The notes: generated by a model from the sequence alone, not told the origin. DNA of 64,000 nucleotides from Prorocentrum cordatum (GCA_963575745.1 CAUYUJ010021048.1:30001-94000); one strand, 5' to 3'. Positions 54,103 to 64,000 are shown, numbered from the stretch's first letter. Made by a program: numbers and translations.

Positions 54103-55530
54103 TTAGTCACTATCAAAGAGCCTACGCACAACATGGGCATTATTTTCCGCACAGTGCGCCACATCAGGGGGTCTCGACGGAGGTGTGGAACCCGCTCCTG
54201 ATGCCGATCCTGGGGTACCACAGGGCCTCGAACTCCTCGGAGTAGGACTGGTAGTGGTAGCATTCCCATCAACCTGCGTCGTGGCCGCTACACCAATGTC
54301 CTCGGGAGCGGACAGAGAGCAGCTATCTTCAGACAGGTCGTCGGAGGTACTTGATGAGCTCTGGGATGAGGAAGATGTCGTGCGTGTCTCCTCTGATACT
54401 TGGCGTGCTCGCAGGACGTGATGGTGGAGAGCTGCCCTCGCGATCCACTTCAGCTGCTTGCCGCGCAGCGGGAGACGTACTGCCAGTCGAGTGGCTTCCA
54501 CTAGCTTTGCCGCCTCTGGGTATGATGGAGGGGAGCCGAACTTGTGGGGGACCAATCGGTAGTGATGGTACATCGCGATCAGGAATGCAAGCGAGCCCTC
54601 AGGTAGAAGTCCCAGCCGACCTTGAACTGAGCATGGCAGGTCAGAGCGCAGAGCCAGCGCTGCAAAATGGCGCAGCCGTGGGCAGTCGCAAATATAGTGC
54701 GCGATGCGGTCCGAAGCCCCGCTGCATCCGTAGATGCACCCTGCCTCACGTTGCATTCGTGTATTAGTGATCCACGCTCCTGTCCATGATTTGAGGGCAA
54801 CACTGATCCATGCCGTTGGTGCACCATTTAAGATGTCTGCAAAGATGTTCATGTCATTGACGTAGAAGCCAAAATTCCTCTTCACTCTCCTCTGGATAAG
54901 GTCCAAGAGAGATGGTGGGAAGGTGGACCGTTGGATGATAGCCATGAACACCGCCTGCCACTTAATCTTCGGGGGAGAGCGACCAAGTGAAGCAACTTCG
55001 AGCTGGCGGGGGGTGGCACGCAGGGGAGCGGGAAGAGCCGCATCACCAAATAGTCGTATGATGGAGCGGGCGATATGCCCCGTATTTGCCAGCCAAGTCT
55101 CAACTGCCAATCGCCCACCATTGCGTAGATGAGGATCCCGAGGGAAGCCACGACTCGCATCCTCCAGAAATGACACAAATGGAGGGGCCTGCCAGAAGGG
55201 CGGAGCTTTTTGAGGTAGGTCCCACCACGCGGCGAATCCTTGTGTGATCAGCGTATCCACCAGGTCGGCCATGACTGTCTTCCACGATGGGCAAGTAATA
55301 ACTGCGGTCCGCAGCCTGGCTGCAGCTGCAGCCGCATAAATTGACGGGAAGCGTGGGCCACCGATCGCGTGAAGGTTGAAGCAGTCTGCCGTCCGCAGCA
55401 TAGAGCTTGGAGCATGCAAGATACGAGCGATACAGCGGCGTTGACATTGTCCATTCTTCCAAGGCAGAGGGACGAGTTGCGCCACATAGCTGAGCACGGG
55501 TACTGCACGTTCGCGATAAGAGGGAGGCCA
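54103..55530 (-). pseudogene. LINE ORF2 C-terminal region with zinc knuckle
   Basis: After a one-base shift the protein continues SYRERAVPVLSYVAQLVPLP and LRTADCFNLHAIGGPRFP, typical of the thumb-side region of LINE ORF2, then IARSIIRLFGDAALPAPL and a CIYGCSG...HYICDCP knuckle (C-x3-C, H-x2-C). It ends in a Ser/Thr-rich tail and stop at 54103. The knuckle probably contributes to RNA or DNA binding. Confidence 0.85.
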
Positions 55531-56710
55531 TCACTGACACCGGTGCGCCAGACGAGCTGATGTCGACAGCTCGAGCGTGGTGCTTGGTCAGAGGTTCATG
55601 CCATTGGTCTGCCACACTCGCACCAGGGCCGATACGAAAGCCGAGATAAGTGCATACATTCACAATGGCGAAGGCCTTCCAGGCAGGGTTGAGGCCAGTC
55701 AGCACAGAGCGGAGCGCCATCGTCGTATCTTCACTAGGCTGATTGGCGAGCGGGATGGCAGCGCACTTCCGATGCTTCAAGAAGAGGTTCGCTAGCTCCT
55801 CCGCCAGGCGAAAGATTCGAGCCAATCTATGATACGCACGGTTCAGAAAGATAACCACCCCCAAGTCGTCGGCACACGCCCGCGGGATCCCCAAGGTCGG
55901 AGAAGGGCGGGAGAGGCTTGCCTCCATGTCAAGCAGAAATGGGTTCGCTGCCGCAACATAGAGCGTGCCACTAAGCGGGCACCCTTGCAGGACCCCCGAA
56001 CGCATACAATACATATAGTGCAGCTCTTCACCACCAAAGTAGCACATGGTGCGGGCATATAAGCTCTCAAGCGCCTTCTTCAACGGTTGTGGGAGACGAA
56101 GCTGGGCAATGCATTGAAATAACCAGGGCTGGCTGACACTGGGGAAGGCTTGCGCGAAGTCGAACGTAAGCAGAGCAGGGCACTCTGTGGGGTGAAGATG
56201 AGCAAGAATGCTCGCCTTTCGTGCTTCTGCGTCCAACATGAGTACATTGTTGAAGGAATTGCGGCCTTTGATGAAGCCGTTCTGGCATCTTGCGCCCACG
56301 GACGTGGCAACCGGATGAAGGCAGCGATTGAGAACACCACATATCACCTTGTTGCATGTGTTTTTGAGGCCTAGAGGGCGGGTCTCGCTAGGGTCACGTC
56401 GAACCCCACCAAAATCAGGCTCATCTTGGAGGGCAATGGGGTCCTTGAGGGGCTTCGGGAGGAACGCGGAGAGCAGCGCCGTGAAGTCGCTGCCCATGGG
56501 GTGGCCCTGCAGGAGCCAGTTGAGGACCTCAGTCAGCGCCACGGGGCCCGCTCCGATGCTCCACGGAAAATAGTGTAGCCCATCAGGGCCAGGTGCAGCC
56601 CAATTCGCTTGCCCAAGAAATCGCCGTACGTCCGCAACCACAGGGGGCCTGATATCGGTGAAGTCGGTTGAAGTGGCGAACTTGGTCAGATAAGGAGCGG
56701 CCTTGTGGGG
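55515..56710 (-). pseudogene. LINE reverse transcriptase domain (ORF2 central part)
   Basis: Motifs in order: AAPGPDGLHYFPW, LSAFLPKPLKDP, RPLGLKNTCNKVI, QNGFIKGRNSFNNV, motif A LLTFDFAQAFPSV (about 56138-56165), motif B GVLQGCPLSGTLY (about 55971-55992), motif C ACADDLGVVI (about 55865-55876) and a Lys-bearing motif D, LFLKHRKCAAI. Motif C has Cys where non-LTR RTs usually have an aromatic residue (YADD/FADD); one transition (TAT to TGT) would explain it and may reduce activity. The frame loses register near 55515. Confidence 0.92.
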
Positions 56711-58320
56711 GACGGATTTAGTGGTCTCGAATACTGGGGCCCAGCGGAGAGCAAGAGGGAGAGCCCTGGAGAGACAACGTGCTCATGAACCGCCTGATCA
56801 AGAGCTCGAGAGACCCCAAGACGCACCGAACGGCCTAGAGTCCCAGCACAGTCTTCCTGGTTCAGCTCCTCCTCCTTCTCAGTGATGATACCTAGCAAAA
56901 ACTTGCGACGGGACAGCGGGTTCCAAAGTTGGGCGCGGCGAGCAAGGGCACGCGCCTGACCGAGAAGACGAGACTTACGATCAGAACCATGCGCGCGGTC
57001 GGCAGCACGAAGCATGTCGCTGCGTCTACGACTCTGTTCTTGATGTTGAATGTTTGAGTGAAACTTCATAAAGGCCTCAAGGTCTAGGAGGCACGGAATT
57101 CCCGATGAGATGTCGAGCGTATCTTTCACCCACGAATGTCGAGCACAGAGGACCAAAGCAAGCATCAAGTCAGCACGCCACACACACCTCGCAATAGACC
57201 TCGACATCATCGCTCGCGACGCGACAGAACGACGGTCCGAATATAGAATCGCATCCCGAGTGATGCGCCCCGCAGCTTGTCGGCTTCGAGTGGCCACGCG
57301 AAGCATGGTTGGCGGGTCGAACGCGAGAGACTCTATCTTTGCGGCCTCCTCAAACCACTGTACCGTCTTGGCATATAGAGGTTCAGGGTAAACCCAACGT
57401 GGGAGAGGGCGCGAGCAAGAGGAGGTCGGGGAGCGGCTGGAGCACCACGTGACGATGACGGGGACGTGATCAGACAACTGTTGAAGGAACGCTTCTTGGG
57501 GTTCCGAGAGGGTTCTGCATAATTGACGTGTCTGGCAGAGAATCCAGGGCGGGGTGGAAGTGAAAAGCCTGTCGATTTTCACTGCGGACTGCGTGCCCTC
57601 ATCCCAATGAGTGGGCAGCTCCGAGCCCAACTCCGCCAGCATGCGGAAGATGGAGCGCCACAGGGCGTCTCCAGGCTTGGCGGCACGCGAAGTGGCGCGC
57701 CTCCGAGATGACGTAGCCGTCGAATGATCGGTTGTGCCGTCGGCGATGTTGAAGTCGCCCACAAGGATGGTGGTGTACATCTGTGGGGCGCTGTGAGCCA
57801 GCGCTGCCTGCTTCGCAATCATATCCTTAACCCGGTCGAGGGTCAGCCCAAAATTGTGGACATTCCAATGGAATGCCGTAAACCCAGAGTCACGTTGGGC
57901 TATCGTCACGCACATCACTCCCCCAGGTACCACAACTTCGTGTGACATGAGTAACGTGGAAAGATCAGGAGCCAATGTCAGAAGACCACCAGCATACACA
58001 GTTGGGCCAGCTGATATCACTGCGTGATGTCGAATGTTGGCACGTTGCAGCACTTCACGAACAGAGGATTCGCCCCCATGAGTTTCTTGAATGGCGACGA
58101 CAGCGTCAGAGTATGCGATTGCTCGGAGACGAAGGAGCCGCTTTCCCAGTGTAGCCGTTGAGAAATGGACCAGCGCGGAGGCGTTCCACGATGCATAGCG
58201 TACCTGGGCGGCTCCGAGGTAAGTGTTACCCACGCCACTCAATCGTCTTCTCCTGGAAAGTGGCCTGCACGATCTGCTGGGCCTTCTCCTTGCTGATTCC
58301 GTGGTCGGCCAGCGCAGCAT
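56700..58320 (-). pseudogene. LINE AP endonuclease domain (ORF2 N-terminal part)
   Basis: APE-type catalytic positions in order: ASWNAS (Asn), VAIQETHGG (Glu), FHWNVHNFG, ILVGDFNIADG (Asp/Asn, about 57743-57762), QLSDHVPVIV (Asp/His, about 57460-57478). This domain nicks target DNA to prime reverse transcription. A linker of about 220 residues follows. The frame stops at 56686, one base out of register with the RT frame, whose upstream text (KFATSTDFTDIRPPVV) continues naturally, so a single indel near 56700 separates two parts of one ORF2. The first Met at 58320 is only nominal because of the overlap with the preceding ORF. Confidence 0.88.
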
Positions 58321-58822
58321 GATTCCAGGCCACTGAGGGAACCCTCATGCCAGGGTGAGGCACAACTTTTGCGAGGGGTTCCCATCGTGCGAGAAGCCGA
58401 CCGCCGTCACGGTCCATGAACGTGGTGAGCCCCATCTCCTTCTGAAGAGAGTTACGGAGCCGCTTGAGTGCCATCTCCGTGGCGATCTCCTTCCTGTTCT
58501 GGTCATTCCCGGTGAACAGGGGGACTCGCTTCGCCGGGAGATCCACGAAGCAGTCCCTCCATTTACCTGTTGCCAGGCGGAGACAAGTGTGAGCTTGCTT
58601 CCGTCTAGACTCTCTGGTCGCTAGCATCGGCCCCTGGAGCTCCAGCGTGAACTGCTTGGCCACAGGGTCGCCAACGACGACGACCTCCTGTCCCATGGTG
58701 AAGCTGGCCGCCTCCAACCACGGCGTGATAGTCTTGATGACTTCTTCTCGTGGGGCCTCTTCTGAACACCGCACCACCATGATGCTGTAGTCAGGGCAAC
58801 GGCCCCACTCGGATGATGGCAC
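58226..58822 (-). CDS. LINE small ORF between ORF1 and endonuclease
   Basis: Intact 198-codon frame (CLRLATGKWRDCFVDLPAKR, FTGNDQNRKEIATEMALKRL, AQQIVQATFQEKTIEWRG) starting 32 nt after the ORF1 stop and overlapping the endonuclease frame by 95 nt in a different frame. It may be the second half of ORF1, an RNA-binding module, or the N-terminus of ORF2 reached by a frameshift. No motif is decisive. Confidence 0.65.
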   Translation of the reverse strand: MPSSEWGRCPDYSIMVVRCSEEAPREEVIKTITPWLEAASFTMGQEVVVVGDPVAKQFTLELQGPMLATRESRRKQAHTCLRLATGKWRDCFVDLPAKRVPLFTGNDQNRKEIATEMALKRLRNSLQKEMGLTTFMDRDGGRLLARWEPLAKVVPHPGMRVPSVAWNHAALADHGISKEKAQQIVQATFQEKTIEWRG

Positions 58823-58854
58823 AGGGCGGTCACGCGGACGCTGTCGGGTCAGAT

Positions 58855-59603
58855 CTAATTATTTTCCAGATGTGCCAGACGTTGTTCAAGAGCCGATGTT
58901 TGTGTCTCGACAGCGTCGATGCGAGAGCTCTGCTGAGCTGTAACTTCCCGAAGTCGTGCGATGTGTGCCTCAAACTTCTGCTCGAACGCACTGACCAGCG
59001 GGGTGGTGGCCGCTGCGAGAGCGGCAAGAAGTTGTTGTTGCAGTGATGCCATAGCAGCGGCCGTGAAGTCTGCGATTGTCTTTTCCCGCAACTCTCTGAG
59101 GGCATCTCCCATAGCTGATGCTGCGGGCCAGGTTGACCTGCTTGAGGTGGCCCAGAGTTTGGCGGGGGTGCAGCCATGAACATAGAAGCCTGTGGCGCTG
59201 ATGAAGCAGGGGCGGACCAGGGCGCAGGCCATGGCATCGGTTGGCGAGGAGGGCTATCCGCTGGCGTGGCGGTGCCTTCGACCATTCCGAACGTGTGAGT
59301 CGGGTCCCCTCCTCGCGCAGCTCCTTCTTGGCTAGGAAACGTTGGTGCCATCTCCAGCGCCTCGAGGTCATGTATTGTGGGTCGGGCGTCATCATGTCGG
59401 CCAAGACTTCGAGATCTCTGATCGGGGCGGCTCCTGTCACGAGCACGCTCCCGAGTACGGTCATCAGATACATGATGGTGACGCGGAGAGCGACGATTTG
59501 AAGCTGAGCGCGACGAGAGCGAAGAGGAGACATCCCGTCTGGAACGTCGGCTTGGGGTGTCGGCCTCCTTCTTCCCCTTCTTCTTGGACTTGTTTTTGGC
59601 CAT
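58855..59603 (-). pseudogene. LINE ORF1: SR-rich N-terminus and coiled coil
   Basis: Starts MAKNKSKKKGKKEADTPSRR, then an Arg/Ser/Asp-rich region and a Pro/Gln-rich region to about residue 160. A frameshift near 59115 moves the reading into a helical stretch, ALRELREKTIADFTAAAM and FEQKFEAHIARLREVTAQQS, with heptad-like spacing, ending LAHLENN-stop. A basic N-terminus plus coiled coil is the usual plan of nucleic-acid-binding ORF1 proteins that trimerise on LINE RNA. The family match is by architecture only. Confidence 0.7.
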
Positions 59604-59840
59604 GAACGCGCTGGACGAGTGATGGTGGCGAAGAAGCTCGGCAGCACGGCCGAGACGAACCAGTACACGAGCCGCAGCCCTGGCGCGGCGGGCACGTCGG
59701 TGCCAGGCGGGCGAACGACCTCGCCGCGCCGTATCGCCCGCGCCGCCCGCAGGGGGGCCGCGGGCCGCGCGGCCGCGCCTGGCCCGCCGCCCGCCCGCGC
59801 GCGCCGCCCCTGCGGCGCACGGGCTCGGGCAGCAGGCTAG

Positions 59841-59985
59841 GAGGGGGAGGAGGAGGAGGAGGGGGAGGAGGAGGAGGAGGAGGAAAAGGAGTTGGAGGAG
59901 AAGGAGCAGGAGAGGAGGAGGAGGAGGAGGAAGAAGAAAAAGAAGAAGAAGAAGAAGAAGAAGAAGAGGAGGAGGAGGAGGAACC
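59841..59985. repeat. (GGA)n/(GAA)n tract
   Basis: GGAGGAGGAGG then AGAAGAAGAAG over 145 bp. On the minus strand it is (TTC)n/(TCC)n lying immediately 3' of the LINE tail at 59990-60953. Confidence 0.96.
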
Positions 59986-59989
59986 GTAA

Positions 59990-60953
59990 TTTCCCTCAGC
60001 CCAGGTGGCGTCTAGGCCCTCACAGCATGGAGTGTTGTGGCCAAGCACTCTGTGCGCGTCGTGTAAACAAGCACGGCGCCAGGCGTGGCGAGCGTGATAA
60101 CACGCATTTAACAGTAAAACTGGGGCCGTGCGTCGGACGGTTTCTGAAATGGACTGTTCTGGGTTGGCATGCTGCGCAGGTGTCCCAAGGCTAATGCGGG
60201 TGAGGGGGTCGGAGGAAAAAGGGCACGATGCAAGGCGAGGACGTGGAGCAGGCGATAGCAAGCGAGATAATGGCCGAGATGGTCTGGACAGCGGTCGCAC
60301 CCGAGCAGGCAGGCCTTGCACGGGCCGAACGGGAAGCGGTGGCTGGTCCACCACGCTCCTGCAAGTGTTTCGTATGCGGCCCAGCGAATTGCTGGTGCTC
60401 TGCGTGCCAGGTGCCTGGAAAGCTCGGTCCAGCGTGCGGAACAATCTTCAGGAATCGCGGGCGCGGGCAGTGCACCATGTGAGCGGCAGGCCAAAGTTTC
60501 AGCGAACTTGTCGGGGTAGGGGGAGGCGTGGCGATCCGAGGAGAGCGCTCGTTGTGCCCGTGCACGCCGCTGGTCTCGAGCGGCCGAAGACAGTTCGTCG
60601 TCGTCGGCCGCGGACTTGGCCTCTTGCCTGTGCTGCAGAGGAACTTCTTACGGGAAAATCTCCTCGAGGACGTGCCAGACTTCTGCGATGCTGTAGCTCT
60701 TCCCAAACACGGGGGAGTCAATGGCCCGCAGGCGGGCCTGGACCGGGTCCGCCAAGGAAATTTCTGGATTGAGGTGGTCCTGAACTTGAACGGGAGCTTG
60801 AAAGAGCGGCGGCCGGCCTGGGAGGGTGATCTTGTCAGCCCTCCAGGCATAGGTTAACGACGAAGTGACGAGTGCTGCTGGAGAGGAGGTGTGCGACCAC
60901 GAGCGACCACTGAGAAGGTCAACGAGGCGCCATGTGGTTGGGGGCGCGCGCAA
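59990..60953 (-). mobile_element. 5'-truncated, decayed LINE C-terminal tail
   Basis: Minus-strand coding text in several frames: HLNPEISLADPVQARLRAI and SYSIAEVWHVLEEIFP near 60660-60800, then AAYETLAGAWWTSHRFPFGP, a Cys/His cluster CKACLLGC...CPDHLGHYLAC (60250-60330) and ALGHLRSMPTQNSPFQ. The knuckle and its surroundings match the C-terminus of LINE ORF2 proteins in kind. It ends about 30 nt before a (TCC)n/(TTC)n tract. RT catalytic motifs are absent, as expected for 5' truncation. Confidence 0.65.
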
Positions 60954-61425
60954 GATCTTATGCAGTGTCCCGCGCTCGTGCCGTAGTAAAGTGGCAGGAA
61001 AACGGGAAACACTGGGTGAGGTAGGAGAGGGCTGTGATCACACACGTATTGCACAGCGTGATCGCCGCCGTCGGTCCTGGGACAGAGAAGGAGAGTTAGA
61101 CTACCCTTAACCAGTATTTGCCAATTCAACTTCCCATTGGATATGTATGTCTTTCCCTTTGGAGGTGCGGAAGGAAATAAGGCGTCGGGTGAAAGACTGG
61201 ACAGAGGGAAAGGAAGCCTCCCATACCAGAACGATCACCGTCTTCTGGATCTGAAGCTCGAGTCCTGCGAGAGCCAGGAGGAGAAGGAGGAGGAGGAGGA
61301 GAAGGACAACGAGTTGTTGTTAACTCTTCAGCATCAAAGGAAAAAATCACGACTGATAAGTCCAATGCCAACAACAACCAAACCAGCAATGTTCTGCCGG
61401 GTGGCTGGGACAAGAGAATGAGAGG
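60954..61425. other. Unassigned, possibly more LINE debris
   Basis: A minus-strand frame (CPRTDGGDHAVQYVCDHSPL, FPVFLPLYYGTSAGHCIRSC) looks protein-like near 60960-61080 and may extend the LINE tail. The remainder to 61425 is unassigned. Confidence 0.4.
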
Positions 61426-61560
61426 AGGAGGAGGAGGAGGAGGAGGAGGAGGAAGAGGAGGAGGAGGAGGAAGAGGCGGTGGCGGAGGAGGAGGATGAGG
61501 AGGATGATGATGATGAGGAGGAGGAGGAGGAGGAGGAGGAGGAGGAGGAGGAGGAGAGGA
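61425..61560. repeat. (GGA)n with GAT interruption
   Basis: GGAGGAGG, GGTGGCGG and GATGATGATG within 135 bp. Confidence 0.96.
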
Positions 61561-61619
61561 CGACAGCACCCCCACGGGCGGCGCTCAGGCGCGGCGCCAG
61601 GCAACGCGCCATGTCGGCA

Positions 61620-61800
61620 GCGGGCCGTCGGAAGGCCCTTAAGGAGCAAACCCCAAAACCTTTGAAACACCTAACGGCAATCAATCATGTTGGCCTCTTC
61701 GGGCCTTCCTGGAGGACGTCTTGGAGGCCTCTTGGGCCGTCTAAGGGGCCTCTTGGGCGCTTCTTGGGCCGTCAGGGGCTCTCTTGGACCATCGTGGCGG
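61620..61800. repeat. CTTGG-family module, distal copy
   Basis: GGGCCGTCGGAAGGCCCTTAA, AAAACCTTTGAAACACCTAA, GGCAATCAATCATGTTGGCC and CTCTTCGGGCCTTCCTGGAGG, in the same order and orientation as the modules at 4868-5905, then a short CTTGGGCC tail. It lies 55 kb from the main array. Confidence 0.88.
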
Positions 61801-61976
61801 TCGCCGCGGCGCTCGCGATGCCCACGCGGCACCTGCAACAGCACGGCGGCCGCTGCGAGCCACGCCCGCGGCAAGAGACCTCCCGTGCCCCCCTGCCCCC
61901 TGCCGCAGGCCCGTGGCAACCGACGCCGAGACACCAGCCTTGGCTTAGCACCATCAGGACGCGGTCTCGCAGCGTG

Positions 61977-62427
61977 TGGAGCCGCACCTCTTTTCAACAA
62001 AGAGGACCTCAGCCATAACCCCAAGGATAGCGGGACCCACAACCTCCGGGCGACGGCCGCTCGGGATGCGCGGGGCAGGGCAGCCCACGCGCGCCGCCTG
62101 ACCAACGCGACGCTGGCGGAACAGGCGGAGATCATCAAGAAGCTACAGAACGAGATCCACGAGTGAAAAAAGTGGTGGTACAAGCAGGGCAACCACAGCA
62201 CAGCCCGAGCTGCAATCGCAGCTCTGTCAAAGGAGGGCACCTCGAAAGAGGGGGACCCAGCGGGGCGCTGGCCCAAAGAGGCCGAAGGACCCGATGGGGG
62301 AGGACCGGCAACACCCAAAAAAACAGAGGGGCCCAAGGGGTTAACTACCTCAGCCAATTCCCCTTCAACGTTGAAGCCGAGGACTTCATCCCTGGCCTCG
62401 TGCGCGGCGCCGCATCCCAGACACTGA
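61977..62427 (+). pseudogene. Plus-strand coding-like remnant with one in-frame stop
   Basis: One frame reads LFNKEDLSHNPKDSGTHNLR, RLTNATLAEQAEIIKKLQNE, IHE, TGA (62164-62166), then in the same frame KKWWYKQGNHSTARAAIAAL, SKEGTSKEGDPAGRWPKEAE, and a stop at 62425. Text on both sides of the TGA looks coding and in register, so this is either a gene with one nonsense change or a readthrough/recoded stop. It is preceded by the CTTGG module. No family recognised. Confidence 0.45.
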
Positions 62428-62439
62428 GGAAGGCCAAAT

Positions 62440-63150
62440 GATTGAGGCCACCAACATTGCCAAGGGGCCCAAGGACACCGCGGAGGAGCGCACGAAAGCC
62501 ACCAACCCCGCCGAGGAGCCCGTGGAGGTCACACACAACACACAAAAACACACGCACGCACACACGCACGCATGCACGCACGCACCGCACCGCACCGCAC
62601 CGCAACACACAACACACACAACACACAACACACAAGACACACAACATACAAGACACACAGCATACATAACCCACAACACACAAAACATATACACGCACAA
62701 CCCACAACACACAACACACAACACGCACACAACACCCACAACACACACACACGAAACACACAACACACAACCCACAACACACACAACACACACAACACAC
62801 AACACACACAACACATAACATACACAACACACAACACACAGCACACAACACACACACACGCAACACACACACAAACAACACACACAGACACACGCACACA
62901 CACACGCAACACACACACACACACACAAACAACACACACAGACACACGCACACCCACACACACACGCACACACACACACACACACGCACACACACACACA
63001 CACACGCACCTCGCTGAGAAGGCCACCTACATCGCCGAGAAGGCCAAAGACACCGCCGAGGAGCCCAAGAAACCGACCCACATCGCCGAGGAGGCCGCCC
63101 GCGTCGCCGAGGAACCCGAGGAGGCCAGCCGCGTCGCCGAGGAGCCGCCG
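62440..63150. repeat. 24-bp VNTR split by an AC-rich array
   Basis: Left part 62440-62527 (GAGGCCACCAACATTGCCAA, GACACCGCGGAGGAG) and right part 63007-63150 (GAGAAGGCCACCTACATCGC, GACACCGCCGAGGAGCCC) share a 24-bp unit encoding A-x-x-I-A-E-x-A on the plus strand. The AC-rich array lies between them. Confidence 0.85.
62528..63006. repeat. ACACACAAC/(AC)n array
   Basis: About 480 bp of ACACAACACAC and CACACGCACAC. His/Thr and Cys/Val ORFs are repeat frames. Confidence 0.98.
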
Positions 63151-63441
63151 CCGTTCACGCCCCCGCCTTCAGCGCAGGGCCCAGCCTGGGGTCGTTAGAA
63201 AGGCCGACTTGACGGAGGCCAAAGCCGGCCAGAGGCCCACCACGAAGCCGGGCAGCTCGCGGCTGTCCGTTTCAGCGACGCCGACGATGACAACATTCAT
63301 TCAGTCACCCACCCCGCTCGCACGAGGGCGGGCCCATACAGGGCGCGAGGGAAACGCAGGTGCCAGTGCACAGCACAGACAAGCAGGAGGAAGGAGGGGC
63401 AGGAAGCGCTACATACTGCACACAGGGGGCGGCGCGCCTGC

Positions 63442-63997
63442 TCACGTGCAGAAGTCCAGGAAGTCGTCGGTCATGTCTGCCCACGCGACGCCATCTTGCG
63501 CAGCGTCATGCCAGGATCCGATGTGATTCGCGTGGCCTAAAAGCAATCAGCTTCGCATCCCATGATAACAGAGGACGGCCCTGTGAGCGCGACCCAGGCG
63601 GCGTCCATCTCCAGGCTCTCTGCGCCCACCAGTCCGGGGGTAAACGCGCAACGTATCCTGCAATATCCCAATACTTATTCAGTGATTATCTGGACCGCGT
63701 CCAAATGCCATGTTCCGTCAGTATTTGATGGAGTCTGTCGTGCCATACATGTAAAATCTCATGCCAAGGTTGAGACCAGTCCACGCCCGCCAGCCGGCCA
63801 ACGACTTGCCGCAACAGTCGACGGAATTCAACGTCCACTTTGCGCAAAGAGTCGCTGTACGGCTTCCAGACACCAGCGCCGAAACAAGCCACAGACGTTA
63901 CCACGCGACCAAAAAACTCAAGGCGAGCAGAGAGAGACACATTCCGGTCGCACAGTATGGCTCGGTTGGCAAAGAAGGCTTTGTTTGCCGACGCCAA
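63442..63997 (-). mobile_element. LINE RT thumb and C-terminus, entering from the right edge
   Basis: From the right end of the window on the minus strand: NKAFFANRAILCDRNVSLSA, RLEFFGRVVTSVACFGAGVW, FRRLLRQVVGRLAGVDWS and PWHEILHVWHDRLHQIL. After one in-frame TAA come NKYWDIAGYVARLPPDW and GRPLLSWDAKLIAF; after a frameshift come SWHDAAQDGVAWADMTDDFL, DFCT and a stop at 63442. This arrangement (thumb, W-x3-A-x-D-x3-W, F-x-x-FC end) is characteristic of RT proteins abundant in dinoflagellates. The catalytic domain would lie beyond the window. Confidence 0.8.
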
Positions 63998-64000
63998 GTG

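Larger units (their letters stand above)
53560..59603 (-). mobile_element. Nearly complete LINE-type non-LTR retrotransposon
   Basis: Minus-strand order: ORF1 (59603-58855), a second small ORF (58822-58226), AP endonuclease (58320 to about 56700), reverse transcriptase (about 56710-55520) and C-terminal zinc-knuckle region (about 55530-54103). A non-coding stretch of about 480 nt after the stop leads to a (TCC)n tract at 53567-53626, plausibly the 3' tail. Frameshifts lie near 59115, 56700 and 55515. Few lesions compared with the 29-35-kb element point to a younger copy. The 5' end is not defined. Confidence 0.88.

Overview
This is a nuclear genome window from a dinoflagellate. The best evidence is a near-perfect dinoflagellate spliced-leader (dinoSL) sequence on the minus strand at 16033-16054, 21 of 22 positions, fused directly to coding-like sequence as in a reverse-transcribed mRNA. 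High GC, AG|G-type exon acceptors, several decayed non-LTR retroelements and a very large load of simple and satellite repeats fit the same group. I cannot name the species. No prokaryotic genes, rRNA, tRNA or CRISPR array were recognised.

Layout. 1-7 kb: a 73-bp tandem array, one intact intronless ORF (1337-3532, + strand) for an endonuclease/exonuclease/phosphatase-like protein carrying in-frame GASQPA motifs, a second array made of the same motif, a GAGGCT minisatellite, and a 2.2-kb array of CTTGGGCC/CTTGGAGG units. 7-13 kb: two copies of a palindromic foldback element, and GAT/GATCGA arrays bracketed by two blocks of one repeat family. 14-16 kb: the SL-tagged processed retrogene (minus), with an internal 0.92-kb tandem duplication. 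16-28 kb: mostly microsatellites and minisatellites, a third foldback copy, a MITE with TIRs, and a few exon-like islands. 28.9-34.9 kb: a heavily frameshifted reverse transcriptase-RNase H retroelement (minus). 35.6-40.8 kb: a duplicated segment containing satellite arrays with an AATAAA in almost every unit. 41-49 kb: exon-like minus-strand islands, twin 90-bp arrays in a shared flank context, and eroded coding-like remnants. 49.5-51.5 kb: two copies of a 208-bp MITE with 45-bp TIRs and a second copy of the 27-kb MITE. 53.6-59.6 kb: a nearly complete LINE (minus; ORF1, AP endonuclease, RT, C-terminal zinc knuckle) with only a few frameshifts. 59.9-64 kb: two 5'-truncated LINE tails (minus), a coding-like plus-strand remnant and a 24-bp VNTR split by an AC-rich array.

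The recognised retroelements, the retrogene and all the exon-like islands lie on the minus strand. The only intact non-element ORF, at 1.3-3.5 kb, is on the plus strand. One reading is that much of 12-53 kb is intronic sequence of one or more intron-rich minus-strand genes filled with retroelements and satellites. That is inference. Most long ORFs in the window are open frames through simple repeats and are not annotated as genes.
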